Assembly (NCBI RefSeq): GCF_003058165.1
Contig: NZ_QBUC01000010.1
Location: forward strand, 62,001-126,000
Direction: 5' to 3'
DNA from: Paenisporosarcina sp. OV554
GTDB taxonomy: Bacteria; Bacillota; Bacilli; Bacillales_A; Planococcaceae
Length of the DNA: 64,000 nucleotides
Part shown: piece by piece, positions 54,986 through 64,000 of the stretch
Numbering within the stretch: the first letter of the stretch is position 1
Layout of the letters: each line of letters begins with the position of its first letter
Notes under the pieces: model-generated
Seen by the model: the letters and a program-made list of their open reading frames with translations, nothing else
Databases searched by the model: none
Told to the model about the DNA's origin: nothing
Program-made: the position numbers and the translations under genes

Positions 54986-56242
54986 TTATCTTTGATCAAT
55001 ATTAAACATATCGAGAGCTTTCAAACGCAGTCCGGACAAGAGATATAAGGACCCTGTTACTATTGTCACATGTGTTTCTGAAATGGTTTTCACAATGTTT
55101 TCAAGTGGTTCTTTTGTCACTTTAACTAAGGCTGATTCACTAAATTTCGACAAAGTCGAAGAAGGCATTGAACGCACTTCTTCAAAATCAACAAATGTAA
55201 AATTTGATGAGATTTCTTCAAAAATCCGCAAAATACGTTTAGCGTCTTTACCTTTGATCATTCCGACATAAAAATGAACAGGTGTATTTGGGAAAATTTC
55301 TTTTACTGTATTCACGAGTGCCCGGGCACTTGCAGGGTTGTGTGCGCCATCAAAATATAAATTGTCTGTAATTTTTTCAAAACGACCAGGAATAAATGTG
55401 TGACTTAATCCAATACGAATCAAATCTTCATTAATAGTAAGTTTAAGTTTCTCCATAGCATACAAAACAGTTCGAATTGCCAATGCTGCATTATCAATTT
55501 GGTGTGATCCTGGTAGTGGCACTACAATATCCCTAATTTGTGGCCTAACACTACTTTCGAAGGTTCCTTTATTTAACGAAAAATCTTGATTTACCTTCAA
55601 CAGTGGTGATTTAAGTTTTAACGCTTCCGTTACCAAAACTCCTTCAGCTTCTTCCACAAGTGGACCAATGACGACAGGGATTCCTTTTTTAATGATTCCC
55701 GCCTTATGAAAAGCTACTTCTTCAATCGAGTTCCCTAAAAATTGTTCATGTTCTAATGCAATGCTTGGAATAACAGAAATTAGTGGTTGGATTACATTCG
55801 TGCTATCAAACCTGCCGCCCATTCCTGTTTCTAGTAGTACAATTTGTGGTTGAAATTGTCCAAATGCCATAAATGCGAGAACCGTTAATAATTCAAAATC
55901 AGTTAGCAGTCCGCTAAGTCCCGCTTCTTTCGCACGTATAAAAAGATCACCTAATTGTTGCGAGGATATGTATTGTCCATTTAATTGAATTTGATCATGT
56001 ACATCCATAAAACAAGGTGAATAAAAACACGCGGTCTTGACGCCATGTGCTTGAAGCATTGCGTTCATCATACTTATGGTCGATCCTTTGCCATTAGTGC
56101 CAGCCACGTGAATAAATTGAAGGTTCAGATGAGGGTTACCTACTTTGTTTAATGCATCCGTAACAGCATCTAGTCCAGGTTCAATAGTCGTTTTACTTTC
56201 CATTTCAAAACGTTGTTTATAGTCATTAAATTTTGGTATCAA
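54986..56242 (-). CDS. folC: FolC-family Mur ligase-like protein, paralogue 1
   Basis: 418 residues from a TTG at 56242, 8 nt after AAAGGAG, giving MIPKFNDYKQRF; upstream frame lies in the intergenic hairpin. ATP-binding P loop FIHVAGTNGKGSTISMM (about 44-60), second motif LLETGMGGRFDSTNVI, catalytic YFDGAHNPASARAL. These are folylpolyglutamate/dihydrofolate synthase motifs. It follows a second folC copy 61 bp away; the two share about the same length and all motifs but have diverged in sequence. Which copy makes dihydrofolate and which polyglutamate tails is not decidable here. Confidence 0.9.
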   Translation of the reverse strand: MIPKFNDYKQRFEMESKTTIEPGLDAVTDALNKVGNPHLNLQFIHVAGTNGKGSTISMMNAMLQAHGVKTACFYSPCFMDVHDQIQLNGQYISSQQLGDLFIRAKEAGLSGLLTDFELLTVLAFMAFGQFQPQIVLLETGMGGRFDSTNVIQPLISVIPSIALEHEQFLGNSIEEVAFHKAGIIKKGIPVVIGPLVEEAEGVLVTEALKLKSPLLKVNQDFSLNKGTFESSVRPQIRDIVVPLPGSHQIDNAALAIRTVLYAMEKLKLTINEDLIRIGLSHTFIPGRFEKITDNLYFDGAHNPASARALVNTVKEIFPNTPVHFYVGMIKGKDAKRILRIFEEISSNFTFVDFEEVRSMPSSTLSKFSESALVKVTKEPLENIVKTISETHVTIVTGSLYLLSGLRLKALDMFNIDQR

Positions 56243-56303
56243 TGTTGTCTCTCCTTTCTTCAAACAAAGTGACCCCACCTTAAACTTAAGGCAGGGTCAA
56301 TTT

Positions 56304-57617
56304 TTAAACTACTTTTGCTTGTGCTTTTTGTATTAAGTAAGGACGGGCTAATGACATGAAGTACAGAGAACCAGTGACGAGAACAATACTTGAATCGTCT
56401 AATTTCTCTAATGTTTGATCCAGTGCATCTTGCCAATTTAGTACTAACTCTTTTCGCGGATGGCTTGTTGCCTCAAAAATAACTTTAGCAACCTCTGCAT
56501 TCTTCACATGAATTTCTGTCACGGTAATGCTCGATGCAATTTCGTCTAACATATGAAGAACTGAAGTAATGTCTTTATCTTGAAGTGCTGTAAAGACTAC
56601 GTGAATGTTTTTGGTTGCATAACGTTGATGTATGGTTTGAAGAAGCACTTCCATGCCTGCTGGGTTATGTGCCCCGTCAATAATTACATTTGGTAGAACT
56701 TCTTCAAATCGAGCTGCCCAACTTGAAGTTATCAATCCGTGGCGTATGCTGTCTTCGGAAATGGAGAAGCCATAGTATTTGTTTAACAACAGTGCTGCTG
56801 AAATAGCAAGAGATGCATTTTCGACTTGGTGATGTCCCTTCATCTTTAACAGTAAATCCGATAGCAAATTGTCATTAAATTGATATGTAAAACGTTGTTG
56901 ATTTTCTTCTTGCATCACATTTTCAATGAAGAAGTCTTTATACAATTGAATGATTGGAGCTTGTTCTAGGGTCGCTTTATTCTCGATTACTTGTACTGCT
57001 GGCTTAGCCTTAACAGCGCTAATAACAGGTACCATTGGTTTAATAATTCCTGCTTTTTCCATTGCGATAGCTTCTATTGTGTCGCCTAATATTTGCGTAT
57101 GGTCAAGAGAAATAGACGTTAAAATCGATAATAAAGGTGTGATCACATTCGTTGAATCGAATTTTCCACCAATACCAGTTTCAATTAAGGCAATGTCAAC
57201 TTTCATATCGCGGTAATACATAAAGGCGATAACGGTTAATATTTCAAAAAAGTTTGACCCCTCGCCAACTTGGCCTACTTCCAACAGTGGATAAATGTCG
57301 TTCATATATTGGACAAATTGATCATCTGTAATCATTACATCATTCATCATGATGCGTTCATTTACTTTTTCAAGGTGGGGTGAAATAAAACTCCCCACTT
57401 GGAGGCCATCTGCAATTAATATTTCTTTTAGAGCATTCAAAGTGGATCCTTTACCGTTTGAACCTGCAATATGGACAGAACGGAAAGCTTCATGTGGATT
57501 TCCGAGGACTGACAAGATAGCTGTGATACGACTTAGTCGACCATTGCGTTCCGTTTTCTGATCCATGGAATATATGAATTCAATTACTTTATCAACTGAT
57601 GTAAACACATAGGTCAC
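56304..57617 (-). CDS. folC: FolC-family folylpolyglutamate/dihydrofolate synthase, paralogue 2
   Basis: 437 residues: P loop SVHIAGSNGKGSTLNALKE (about 49-67), LIETGIGGKFDSTNVITPLL, the carbamylated-lysine region AMEKAGIIKPMVPVIS and the C-terminal IIDGAHNPAGMEVLLQTIH. Directly downstream of valS, where B. subtilis has its single folC; this copy is therefore the positional orthologue. Confidence 0.92.
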   Translation of the reverse strand: MTYVFTSVDKVIEFIYSMDQKTERNGRLSRITAILSVLGNPHEAFRSVHIAGSNGKGSTLNALKEILIADGLQVGSFISPHLEKVNERIMMNDVMITDDQFVQYMNDIYPLLEVGQVGEGSNFFEILTVIAFMYYRDMKVDIALIETGIGGKFDSTNVITPLLSILTSISLDHTQILGDTIEAIAMEKAGIIKPMVPVISAVKAKPAVQVIENKATLEQAPIIQLYKDFFIENVMQEENQQRFTYQFNDNLLSDLLLKMKGHHQVENASLAISAALLLNKYYGFSISEDSIRHGLITSSWAARFEEVLPNVIIDGAHNPAGMEVLLQTIHQRYATKNIHVVFTALQDKDITSVLHMLDEIASSITVTEIHVKNAEVAKVIFEATSHPRKELVLNWQDALDQTLEKLDDSSIVLVTGSLYFMSLARPYLIQKAQAKVV

Positions 57618-57843
57618 TCCTCAATCTGAATATTCCCAGAACTTCTGAGAATTCACTTAATTCTATCATGTTCATTCGAAGAAAAGATATGAAATTATTT
57701 CTAGTGACTAATGAAATTTTTATGTCACTAAGAAATTCTTTGAGATTGAAGTTTTTCACACGTGAAGTCTCTTTTTTCAGACGTCGACACCATTTTTTCA
57801 GACGTCAACCTCGAAAAGTCAGACTGAGATCTCCCCCCACTAC

Positions 57844-57882
57844 GAAAAAAAGGGCGTCCGAGTTATCAGGACGCCCTCATTT
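57844..57882 (-). terminator. terminator of valS
   Basis: GAGGGCGTCCTGATAACTCGGACGCCC followed by seven T on the minus strand, 1 bp after the valS stop. Confidence 0.92.
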
Positions 57883-60531
57883 TTATAAAGTTTTCAACTC
57901 AGCTAAACGTTTTTCAACGATTGAGTGTTTTTCGATATAATCTTGTTGTTTCGCACGCTCTTCAGCTACAACTGCTTCTGGAGCTTTTGATACGAATCGT
58001 TCGTTCGACAGTTTACCTTGAACGAGTTTAACTTCTTTTGCCCACTTCTCAAGCTCTTTTTCTAATCGTACTGTTTCTGCTGCGATATCGATTAAGCCTT
58101 CTAATGGTAAGAATAGTTCGGCACCTGACACGACACTTGACATACATTGTCCTGGGGCTTCAATTCCTTGACCTAGAACTAATGGTTCTGGATTACAGAA
58201 TTTCTCTAAGTACATCGCATTTTCTTCGAGTACCGCTAACGTTTCTGCATCTTTTGCCGAGATATATAATGGGACTTTTTTGCTCATTGGTGTTTGTACT
58301 TCAGCACGAATTGTTCGAACAGAGCGAATAATATCTGACAGCAACTTCATACTTGATGCTTTTTTGCTATCCGTTAATGATTCGTTTACAGTCGGCCATG
58401 CCGCTATTGTAATTGATTCACCTTCGTGTGGTAGGCTCTGCCAAATTTCTTCAGTGATGAAAGGCATGAATGGATGTAATAAACGCATAGTATTATCTAA
58501 AACATACGCCAATACAGAACGAGTCATTTTCTTCGCATCTTCGTCTTCACCATGTAATGGCAGTTTCGCCATTTCGATGTACCAGTCACAGAAGTCATCC
58601 CAGATGAAGTTGTAAAGTGAACGACCTACTTCACCAAATTCATATTTCTCTGCTTGTTTCGTTACTTGATCAATGGTTTCATTTAAACGAGTAAGGATCC
58701 ATGCATCTGCAACAGATTTTTCTCCGCTTAAATCAATATCTTCAAACTTCATGCCTTCCATATTCATCATGGCAAAACGAGAAGCATTCCAAATTTTATT
58801 GGCAAAGTTCCAAACGGACTCTACTTTTTCAATGGAGAAACGTAAATCTTGACCAGGTGATGAACCTGTTGATAAGAAGTAGCGAAGTGCATCTGCACCA
58901 TACTTGTCAATAACGTCCATTGGGTCAATTCCGTTACCTAGAGACTTCGACATTTTGCGTCCGTCTTCAGCTCGCACTAAACCATGAATTAATACATCGT
59001 CAAAAGGACGTTTACCTGTAAATTCAAGACCTTGGAAAATCATACGAGAAACCCAGAAGAATATAATGTCATAACCTGTTACTAATGCATTTGTTGGGTA
59101 ATAACGTTTGAATTCTTCATTCGCTTCGTCTGGCCAACCCATTGTTGAAAACGGCCATAATGCAGAAGAGAACCACGTATCCAGTACATCATTATCTTGT
59201 TTCCAGTTTTCAATGTCAGCAGGTGCTTCATGTCCAACATAAATTTCACCAGTTTCATTGTGATACCATGCAGGGATACGGTGACCCCACCATAATTGAC
59301 GTGAAATACACCAATCATGAATGTTTTCCATCCAACGTAAATAGGTGTTTTCAAAACGCTCTGGTACGAAGTTAACTTTGTCTTCACCTTTTTGTAAGTT
59401 AATCGATTGGTCAGCAAGCGGCTGCATTTTAACGAACCACTGCGTTGAAAGATATGGTTCTACAACTGCTCCACTACGCTCGGAATGACCTACTGAATGC
59501 GAATGCTCTTCTATTTTAAATAGAACATCTGCTTGTTGAAGGTCTGCTACAATTTGTTTGCGGCATTCAAAACGATCCATGCCTTCATATTTGCCAGCTA
59601 ATTTATTCATTGTGCCATCTTCATTCATCACTAACACGCGTTCTAAGTTGTGACGATTGCCGATTTCAAAGTCATTCGGGTCATGAGCTGGGGTGATTTT
59701 TACAGCACCACTTCCGAAATCCATTTCTACATAATCATCAGCTACGATTTTAATTTCACGGCCAACAATAGGTAACGTAACGGTTTTACCAATTAAGTGT
59801 TTGTAGCGATCGTCTTCAGGATGAACTGCTACTGCAGTATCTCCAAGCATTGTTTCTGGGCGTGTTGTTGCTACTTCGATAAATCCAGTGCCATCTGTTA
59901 ATGGGTATCGCATATGATAGAAAGCACCCTGTACATCTTGATGAATAACTTCGATATCGGATAATGCTGTTTTCGTTGCCGGATCCCAGTTGATGATTCG
60001 TTCGCCACGATAAATGAGTCCCTTATTATAAAGCTTAACGAACACTTCTTTCACGGCATTTGATAAACCTTCATCGAGTGTAAAACGTTCACGTGAATAA
60101 TCAAGTCCTAATCCAAGTTTTGACCACTGTGTACGAATATGACCAGCATATTCTTCTTTCCACTTCCATGTTTCTTTGACAAATTCATCACGACCTAAAT
60201 CGTAACGTGATTTGCCTTCAGAACGAAGTTTCTCTTCAACTTTCGCCTGAGTCGCAATTCCGGCATGGTCCATACCTGGTAACCATAGCGCATCATATCC
60301 TTGCATGCGTTTCATACGTACTAAAATATCTTGCAACGTTGTGTCCCACGCATGGCCTAAGTGTAATTTACCAGTTACGTTCGGTGGTGGAATAACGATG
60401 GTATAAGGTTCTTTGCCGCTTTCCGGTTGGGCTTCAAAAAACTTCCCATTAAGCCACCATTCATAGCGTCCTTGTTCAATGGACTTTGGATCATATTTCG
60501 TTGGGAGCTGTGTGTTTTGTTGTTCAGTCAT
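57883..60531 (-). CDS. valS: valyl-tRNA synthetase
   Basis: 882 residues from the second of two adjacent ATG codons (60531), after AAGGAGG; the frame continues upstream through the T-box terminator but that is not translated. Class I motifs: [15 protein letters not shown] (HIGH-type) and [12 protein letters not shown] (KMSKS-type), CP1 editing domain with [16 protein letters not shown], and the C-terminal coiled coil with [19 protein letters not shown] typical of ValRS. Confidence 0.98.
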   Translation of the reverse strand: MTEQQNTQLPTKYDPKSIEQGRYEWWLNGKFFEAQPESGKEPYTIVIPPPNVTGKLHLGHAWDTTLQDILVRMKRMQGYDALWLPGMDHAGIATQAKVEEKLRSEGKSRYDLGRDEFVKETWKWKEEYAGHIRTQWSKLGLGLDYSRERFTLDEGLSNAVKEVFVKLYNKGLIYRGERIINWDPATKTALSDIEVIHQDVQGAFYHMRYPLTDGTGFIEVATTRPETMLGDTAVAVHPEDDRYKHLIGKTVTLPIVGREIKIVADDYVEMDFGSGAVKITPAHDPNDFEIGNRHNLERVLVMNEDGTMNKLAGKYEGMDRFECRKQIVADLQQADVLFKIEEHSHSVGHSERSGAVVEPYLSTQWFVKMQPLADQSINLQKGEDKVNFVPERFENTYLRWMENIHDWCISRQLWWGHRIPAWYHNETGEIYVGHEAPADIENWKQDNDVLDTWFSSALWPFSTMGWPDEANEEFKRYYPTNALVTGYDIIFFWVSRMIFQGLEFTGKRPFDDVLIHGLVRAEDGRKMSKSLGNGIDPMDVIDKYGADALRYFLSTGSSPGQDLRFSIEKVESVWNFANKIWNASRFAMMNMEGMKFEDIDLSGEKSVADAWILTRLNETIDQVTKQAEKYEFGEVGRSLYNFIWDDFCDWYIEMAKLPLHGEDEDAKKMTRSVLAYVLDNTMRLLHPFMPFITEEIWQSLPHEGESITIAAWPTVNESLTDSKKASSMKLLSDIIRSVRTIRAEVQTPMSKKVPLYISAKDAETLAVLEENAMYLEKFCNPEPLVLGQGIEAPGQCMSSVVSGAELFLPLEGLIDIAAETVRLEKELEKWAKEVKLVQGKLSNERFVSKAPEAVVAEERAKQQDYIEKHSIVEKRLAELKTL

Positions 60532-60556
60532 CATATGTTCCTCCTTTTTTGAATAC

Positions 60557-60835
60557 AAAAAAACTCCTATCGTCACAAAAAGGACGAAGGAGTTGTTCGC
60601 GGTACCACCTTTATTCGCAGATGACAAGATAATCATCACGCTCTCAAGTTTATATAACGGCTTTTAACCGATTTCTGCTACTTCATTTTTTCACAGAAAT
60701 TGCTCCTGGGCGACATTCAAATGTGTGTTTACGGAAACTTTCACCAAGCGTTTCCTCTCTAATGAAAACTACAGCATTTTACTCTTCCCAATCAATGCAT
60801 CATTATTTAGTTATATTACCATTTCTTAATTAATA
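60557..60835 (-). promoter_or_regulatory. T-box leader of valS
   Basis: On the minus strand the T-box core AAAGGTGGTACCGCGAACA (60597-60614) precedes the terminator AACTCCTTCGTCC...GACGATAGGAGTT plus T run (60557-60594). In the upstream arm the stretch TTTGAATGTCGCCC holds GTC, a valine codon, in the expected kind of specifier context. Regulation by uncharged tRNA(Val) is the inferred role. Confidence 0.92.
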
Positions 60836-60901
60836 CTATTGATACGTATTGTATCGAATGATTAATGTTACCGTCAAGTATTTTTGAAAGGAGGATTTAT
60901 T

Positions 60902-61093
60902 ATGAGACGAGGATATAACCCCTATTTGCTTCCCCCTTGGCTACGGAAAACTCGCTTTTATTGCAAACACATTATCCTACCCATTACAGTATTCGAATTA
61001 ATCCGAACCATATTCATCCCGACTACATTCGATTTTTTACTGTTATGTCTATTGATTGGCATATTGATATTGTTTCAAAAAGACATTATTTAA
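60902..61093 (+). CDS. 63-residue membrane protein
   Basis: Starts at the ATG at 60902, which has AAAGGAGG at 7-nt spacing. The protein begins MRRGYNPYLLPPWLRKTRFY, a basic, aromatic-rich segment, followed by one or two hydrophobic helices (about 22-38 and 42-58). No family recognised. It is convergent with the SpoVID-like gene and overlaps its end by 4 bp. A good ribosome site and the compact fit support a real gene. Confidence 0.7.
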   Translation: MRRGYNPYLLPPWLRKTRFYCKHIILPITVFELIRTIFIPTTFDFLLLCLLIGILILFQKDII

Positions 61094-61650
61094 CTTCTAA
61101 CTTCGTAAACAGAGTAGGCATCTTTTAAGCCACGTAAGAAAAATGGCAAGTCTACATCTTCTTTGGTCGCTGTTTTCTCCTCAGAAGTTGGTAATTCGAC
61201 TGCAGCTGCACTATTACTTCCTATTGATGAGGATTCCCTCTCGAGAGGTTTTTCATACGAGCATGTAACTTGCCATTCCACTTTTAAGGCCTTTTCATCT
61301 GTGACATTTGCTTTCACGTCTGACAATTCAATTTCCGGTAGTTTATTGCCATGTACATACGTAGGTGGCAATTCTACGAATAAGGGAACTGCGTATTCAA
61401 AATATCCATTTTCTCCGCTGACGTCTAGATCTTCGATCGAAATCCATTCAGAAGTTCCGTGATGTTCACTTTCACCTGGCGAAAATGTTACATTTGCAGC
61501 AATATGATAAATACCGTATAAACTGCTCACCCCATTGACCTGTTGAAATTCGACTTGCGGTTTTACCTCTATACGTTGAGCACTTGTTGGTACACCAAAA
61601 CTTTCCGGGAAATAAAATACTTCTTTAAGGTTCCAATTAACTTGATTCAC
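61090..61650 (-). CDS. SpoVID-like N-terminal-domain protein without LysM
   Basis: 186 residues. The chain has the beta-rich layout of the SpoVID N-terminal domain: FYFPESFGVPTSAQRIEVKP, VNGVSSLYGIYHIAANVTF, then SIEDLDVSGENGYFEYAVPL, with PPTYVHGNKLPEIELSDVKA. A Ser/Glu-rich linker and a conserved-looking tail LPFFLRGLKDAYSVYEVRS end the protein. Position between valS and hemL is that of B. subtilis spoVID, which binds SafA and SpoIVA for coat encasement. The C-terminal LysM of SpoVID is missing and no frameshifted remnant follows. Call rests on synteny plus pattern. Confidence 0.68.
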   Translation of the reverse strand: MNQVNWNLKEVFYFPESFGVPTSAQRIEVKPQVEFQQVNGVSSLYGIYHIAANVTFSPGESEHHGTSEWISIEDLDVSGENGYFEYAVPLFVELPPTYVHGNKLPEIELSDVKANVTDEKALKVEWQVTCSYEKPLERESSSIGSNSAAAVELPTSEEKTATKEDVDLPFFLRGLKDAYSVYEVRS

Positions 61651-61812
61651 TTCTTGTCCTCCTTCACGATGCTATGTGAAAGATTTTATGCGAGTAAACG
61701 AGCCTTTATGCTTGTAAAAATTGATTTGATATTTTATTGAAATATTAAAGTTCCAGCTCACCTTTGCTTTGCCACTCGGATTTTTGCCAGCCTTGGAACA
61801 TGGCAATAATCG

Positions 61813-62195
61813 ATTGTGAAATATTTATCACTCATTTTGAGAGATTTATCGCTCATTCACGTCTCATTAACTAGTCAGCTTAATGAAACAGAAACATTAA
61901 GTCGTGCCTTATTTTGTCTTTATATGGAATAATGATCACGAAAATAAAAGAAGCAGAAAGAGGCCGAAGTAGTATCTTCGGCCGAATATCTACTTAAATT
62001 TACATTAATTATTTAGTAAGCCGAACCATCAAAACTGTGAGCATCCAGGTTTGCAAGTGGCGAATGACGCACCACCGCAACAAGATGATCTGAAAGAAGT
62101 GAGGTTGGCAAAGTGACGAAGTCACAAGCCCACCTCTTTTTACTAAAGATCATAGGGCAGCAGAGGTTGCTCTAATTCAAAGCAAATACCTTTAA
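61813..62195 (-). repeat. inverted copy of the relA-apt repeat block
   Basis: Read on the minus strand the blocks run as at 20380-20713: GGTGGGCTTGTGACTTCGTC hairpin, AGATCATCTTG, AACCTGGATGCTCACAGT, TAGATATTCGGCCGAAGATA followed by CTTCGGCCTCTTTCTGCTTC, and finally GAGCGATAAATC and AATGAGTGATAAATATTTCA. No gene lies in this 560-bp gap. Confidence 0.82.
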
Positions 62196-62212
62196 GATTC
62201 ACCTCAACTTCG

Positions 62213-63268
62213 TTAAGCTTTCAACCACCTCTTCAATGCATAAGTCAGCACTGGCCCTGCTATTAACAGGATAAAGAAAATGCGGAATAGATGAAAACTG
62301 GTCACTGTCGACAAATCCGCTCCCGTTTCTAAAGCGGTGATGGACATTTCTGCAATGCCTCCAGGTGCGGCACTAATAAAGAAATCCAAAAACGTATTGA
62401 TGGGATGAATGAACGTCAATATGTATGCCATTCCTGCACAAAATGCAATAAGAACCAAATTCGTCAGCACAATTGCGCTAAACAGTCGAATTGATAATTG
62501 ATTACGGACTTTTTCAAGTTGTAACCCTAAATGCGCACCTACAAAGATCTGTGAAAGAATCAATACGATGGAAGGTACTTCTACAACCGGATGAGCCGTA
62601 ACAAACTGCACAATCGCCATTGATAATATAGGTGCCATAAGTTCAGGTAATGGAAAATGAATTTTCTTCATTCCCACCAAAAAAGCTAAAAATAATATTG
62701 CAAAAACCACAAAATGAACTAAGTTAAACGTTGACAGCTCTTCAAGTGACACATCATTTATATGGGTACCTTGTGGAAGCCATGCTGTAAAAAAAGGCAC
62801 AACTGTTACGACAACAAATATCCGAAATGTTTGCATTAACGTAACGACCGTTGAATTCGCTGACGCTACTTCTTCACTTAGAAGGACCATTTGTGCAAGA
62901 CCCCCAGGAAGTGAACCTAACACACTCGTAGCAATCGTTTCACCAGACATTTTCATAAATAATAAACTAAGAAGTAGTGCCACACCGACAATCGATAACG
63001 TCATTAAAACCATCAAAGGAAAGTCACTCCACATCAGGACAATCGATGCTTTTGTAAATGATGATCCAATTTGTATTCCTAAAAAGATCAGTCCAATTTG
63101 ACGCAATAGTTTCGGCCATTCAAATTGGATTTTTGTATATTGTCGAAGAAGTAGTAACGATACCATGGGTCCGAGCAACCAAGGTAAAAAGATGCCAATC
63201 CAATCAAAGACGACACCCGTCGAAGCGGCTATTAAAAATGTACGTAAAATAATCCAAGAATTGCGCAA
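62213..63268 (-). CDS. AbrB-family (PF05145-type) membrane protein
   Basis: 351 residues from a TTG at 63268 preceded by GGTGAG; upstream codons fall inside the hemL terminator. About ten membrane helices in two repeats, each with the family glycine motif: LGSLPGGLAQMVLLSEEV and SAAPGGIAEMSITALETGAD, plus WIGIFLPWLLGPMVSLLLL. Despite the family label it is unrelated to the transcription factor AbrB; some members were annotated as ammonia monooxygenase. Probably a transporter of unknown substrate. Confidence 0.85.
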   Translation of the reverse strand: MRNSWIILRTFLIAASTGVVFDWIGIFLPWLLGPMVSLLLLRQYTKIQFEWPKLLRQIGLIFLGIQIGSSFTKASIVLMWSDFPLMVLMTLSIVGVALLLSLLFMKMSGETIATSVLGSLPGGLAQMVLLSEEVASANSTVVTLMQTFRIFVVVTVVPFFTAWLPQGTHINDVSLEELSTFNLVHFVVFAILFLAFLVGMKKIHFPLPELMAPILSMAIVQFVTAHPVVEVPSIVLILSQIFVGAHLGLQLEKVRNQLSIRLFSAIVLTNLVLIAFCAGMAYILTFIHPINTFLDFFISAAPGGIAEMSITALETGADLSTVTSFHLFRIFFILLIAGPVLTYALKRWLKA

Positions 63269-63303
63269 CGCTGTCTCACCACTCCCATTTGTCTTGCTCT
63301 TCT

Positions 63304-63337
63304 TCAAAAAATCCTGATACTCATGTGAGTACCAGGA
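63304..63337 (-). terminator. terminator of hemL
   Basis: TCCTGGTACTCACATGAGTATCAGGA stem and six T on the minus strand, right after the hemL stop. Confidence 0.9.
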
Positions 63338-63344
63338 CAAGAAA

Positions 63345-64000
63345 TTAAGCTAATTGAGCAAACACTTTATGGAATGCTGCTACTGTTTTTGCAATGTCTT
63401 CAGATGTATGAGCGGCAGATAAGAACATTCCTTCAAATTGTGAAGGTGGTAAGAAAATACCTTCCTCAGCCATTAGACGATAATATTTCGCAAACAACTG
63501 AAGGTCAGATGTTTTAGCAATTTCGTAGTTGGTCACCTTTTCATTTGTAAAGAAGAACCCAATCATTGATCCAGCACGATTTACTGTATGTGGGATGTGA
63601 TATTTAGATGCCGCCTCACGGAAGCCTGCTTCTAACTGGTCTGCTAATCGATTGAAATGATTGTAGGTTTCTGGTGTTAATCGAGACAAGGTTTCAAGTC
63701 CAGCAGTCATGGCAAGTGGATTACCTGACAATGTTCCTGCTTGATAAATCGGACCACTTGGCGCGATTCGAGACATAATCTCAAGCTTCCCACCGTAAGC
63801 ACCTACAGGAAGTCCCCCACCAATAACTTTTCCTAGACACGTCAAATCAGGTGTGACGTTGAAATGACCTTGTGCACAGTTGTAGCCAACACGGAATCCA
63901 GTCATGACTTCATCAAAAATAAGAACTGTTCCATTTTCAGTTGATAGTTCACGGAGACCTTCCAAGAAGCCAGTTTCAGGACCAACAACACCCATATTTC
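63345..64000 (-). CDS. hemL: glutamate-1-semialdehyde 2,1-aminomutase, C-terminal half
   Basis: The frame runs off the right edge, so about 218 C-terminal residues of roughly 430 are present. Visible are [18 protein letters not shown] (PLP-pyridine Asp), the Schiff-base lysine in [20 protein letters not shown], and [16 protein letters not shown]. HemL makes 5-aminolevulinate for haem. hemL near SpoVID and valS is the Bacillus order. The ATG at 63995 is internal. Confidence 0.97.
   Translation of the reverse strand, partial: NMGVVGPETGFLEGLRELSTENGTVLIFDEVMTGFRVGYNCAQGHFNVTPDLTCLGKVIGGGLPVGAYGGKLEIMSRIAPSGPIYQAGTLSGNPLAMTAGLETLSRLTPETYNHFNRLADQLEAGFREAASKYHIPHTVNRAGSMIGFFFTNEKVTNYEIAKTSDLQLFAKYYRLMAEEGIFLPPSQFEGMFLSAAHTSEDIAKTVAAFHKVFAQLA

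Overview
The window is a low-GC Firmicutes chromosome segment whose gene order closely follows the Bacillus subtilis stretch from rarA/tcdA through relA, secDF, tgt-queA-ruvBA, obg-spo0B, the rplU-prp-rpmA cluster, spoIVFAB, minCD-mreBCD, radC-maf-comC, folC-valS to hemL. Sporulation genes (spo0B, spoIVFA/B, spoVB, safA, SpoVID-like, a YsxE/CotS-like kinase), a competence prepilin peptidase and ComN point to an endospore former. The shortened SpoIVFA/SpoIVFB, the SafA layout and the type of intergenic repeats suggest Planococcaceae (Sporosarcina/Paenisporosarcina/Psychrobacillus-like). That placement is inference from synteny and protein character, not from a database search.

Layout. 1-8 kb: rarA 3' end, a repeat-rich gap, tcdA, 6S RNA, the aspS-hisS operon with its T-box leader, and a cell-wall amidase. 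8-17 kb: a maltodextrin locus with a LacI-type regulator, a GH13 alpha-glucosidase, a dead extracellular alpha-amylase, the ABC importer genes malG-malF-malE and a divergent neopullulanase; cre-like and LacI-like operators lie between malE and the neopullulanase gene. 17-30 kb: dtd-relA, apt-recJ, a LapA-like protein, secDF, comN, spoVB and a DUF421 protein. 30-35 kb: yajC-tgt-queA-ruvB-ruvA, with an unexplained 212-bp foldback element between tgt and yajC. 35-39 kb: a spore-coat pair (safA and a kinase-fold gene), the NiaR-like regulator, pheA-pheB. 39-45 kb: obg-spo0B, rpmA-prp-rplU with the L21 leader, spoIVFB-spoIVFA, a 227-bp tandem repeat array and a NERD protein. 45-52 kb: minD-minC-mreD-mreC-mreB, radC, maf, a SpoIIB-like gene, comC. 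52-64 kb: a pilin-LysM fusion, a diguanylate cyclase, two folC paralogues, valS with a T-box, a small membrane protein, a SpoVID-like protein, an AbrB-family membrane protein and the 3' part of hemL.

The accessory signal lies mainly between the genes. At least four repeat classes occupy the intergenic gaps: (i) a ~105-bp nested palindrome with GTACATTTGCGC-type ends (five copies, one forming the breakpoint of the amylase pseudogene); (ii) a ~350-bp module with a GATGGGC...GCCCATC hairpin and an AGATATTCGGCCGAAG hairpin; (iii) 21-nt tandem repeats built on GAAGTTGCGACAATAA, once amplified into 227-bp tandem units; and (iv) GAGCGATAAA repeats that accompany class ii. The most interesting single item is the tgt-yajC element: two ungapped 48-nt modules whose stems differ in sequence yet stay paired, which looks like a conserved tandem RNA or DNA fold that I do not recognise.
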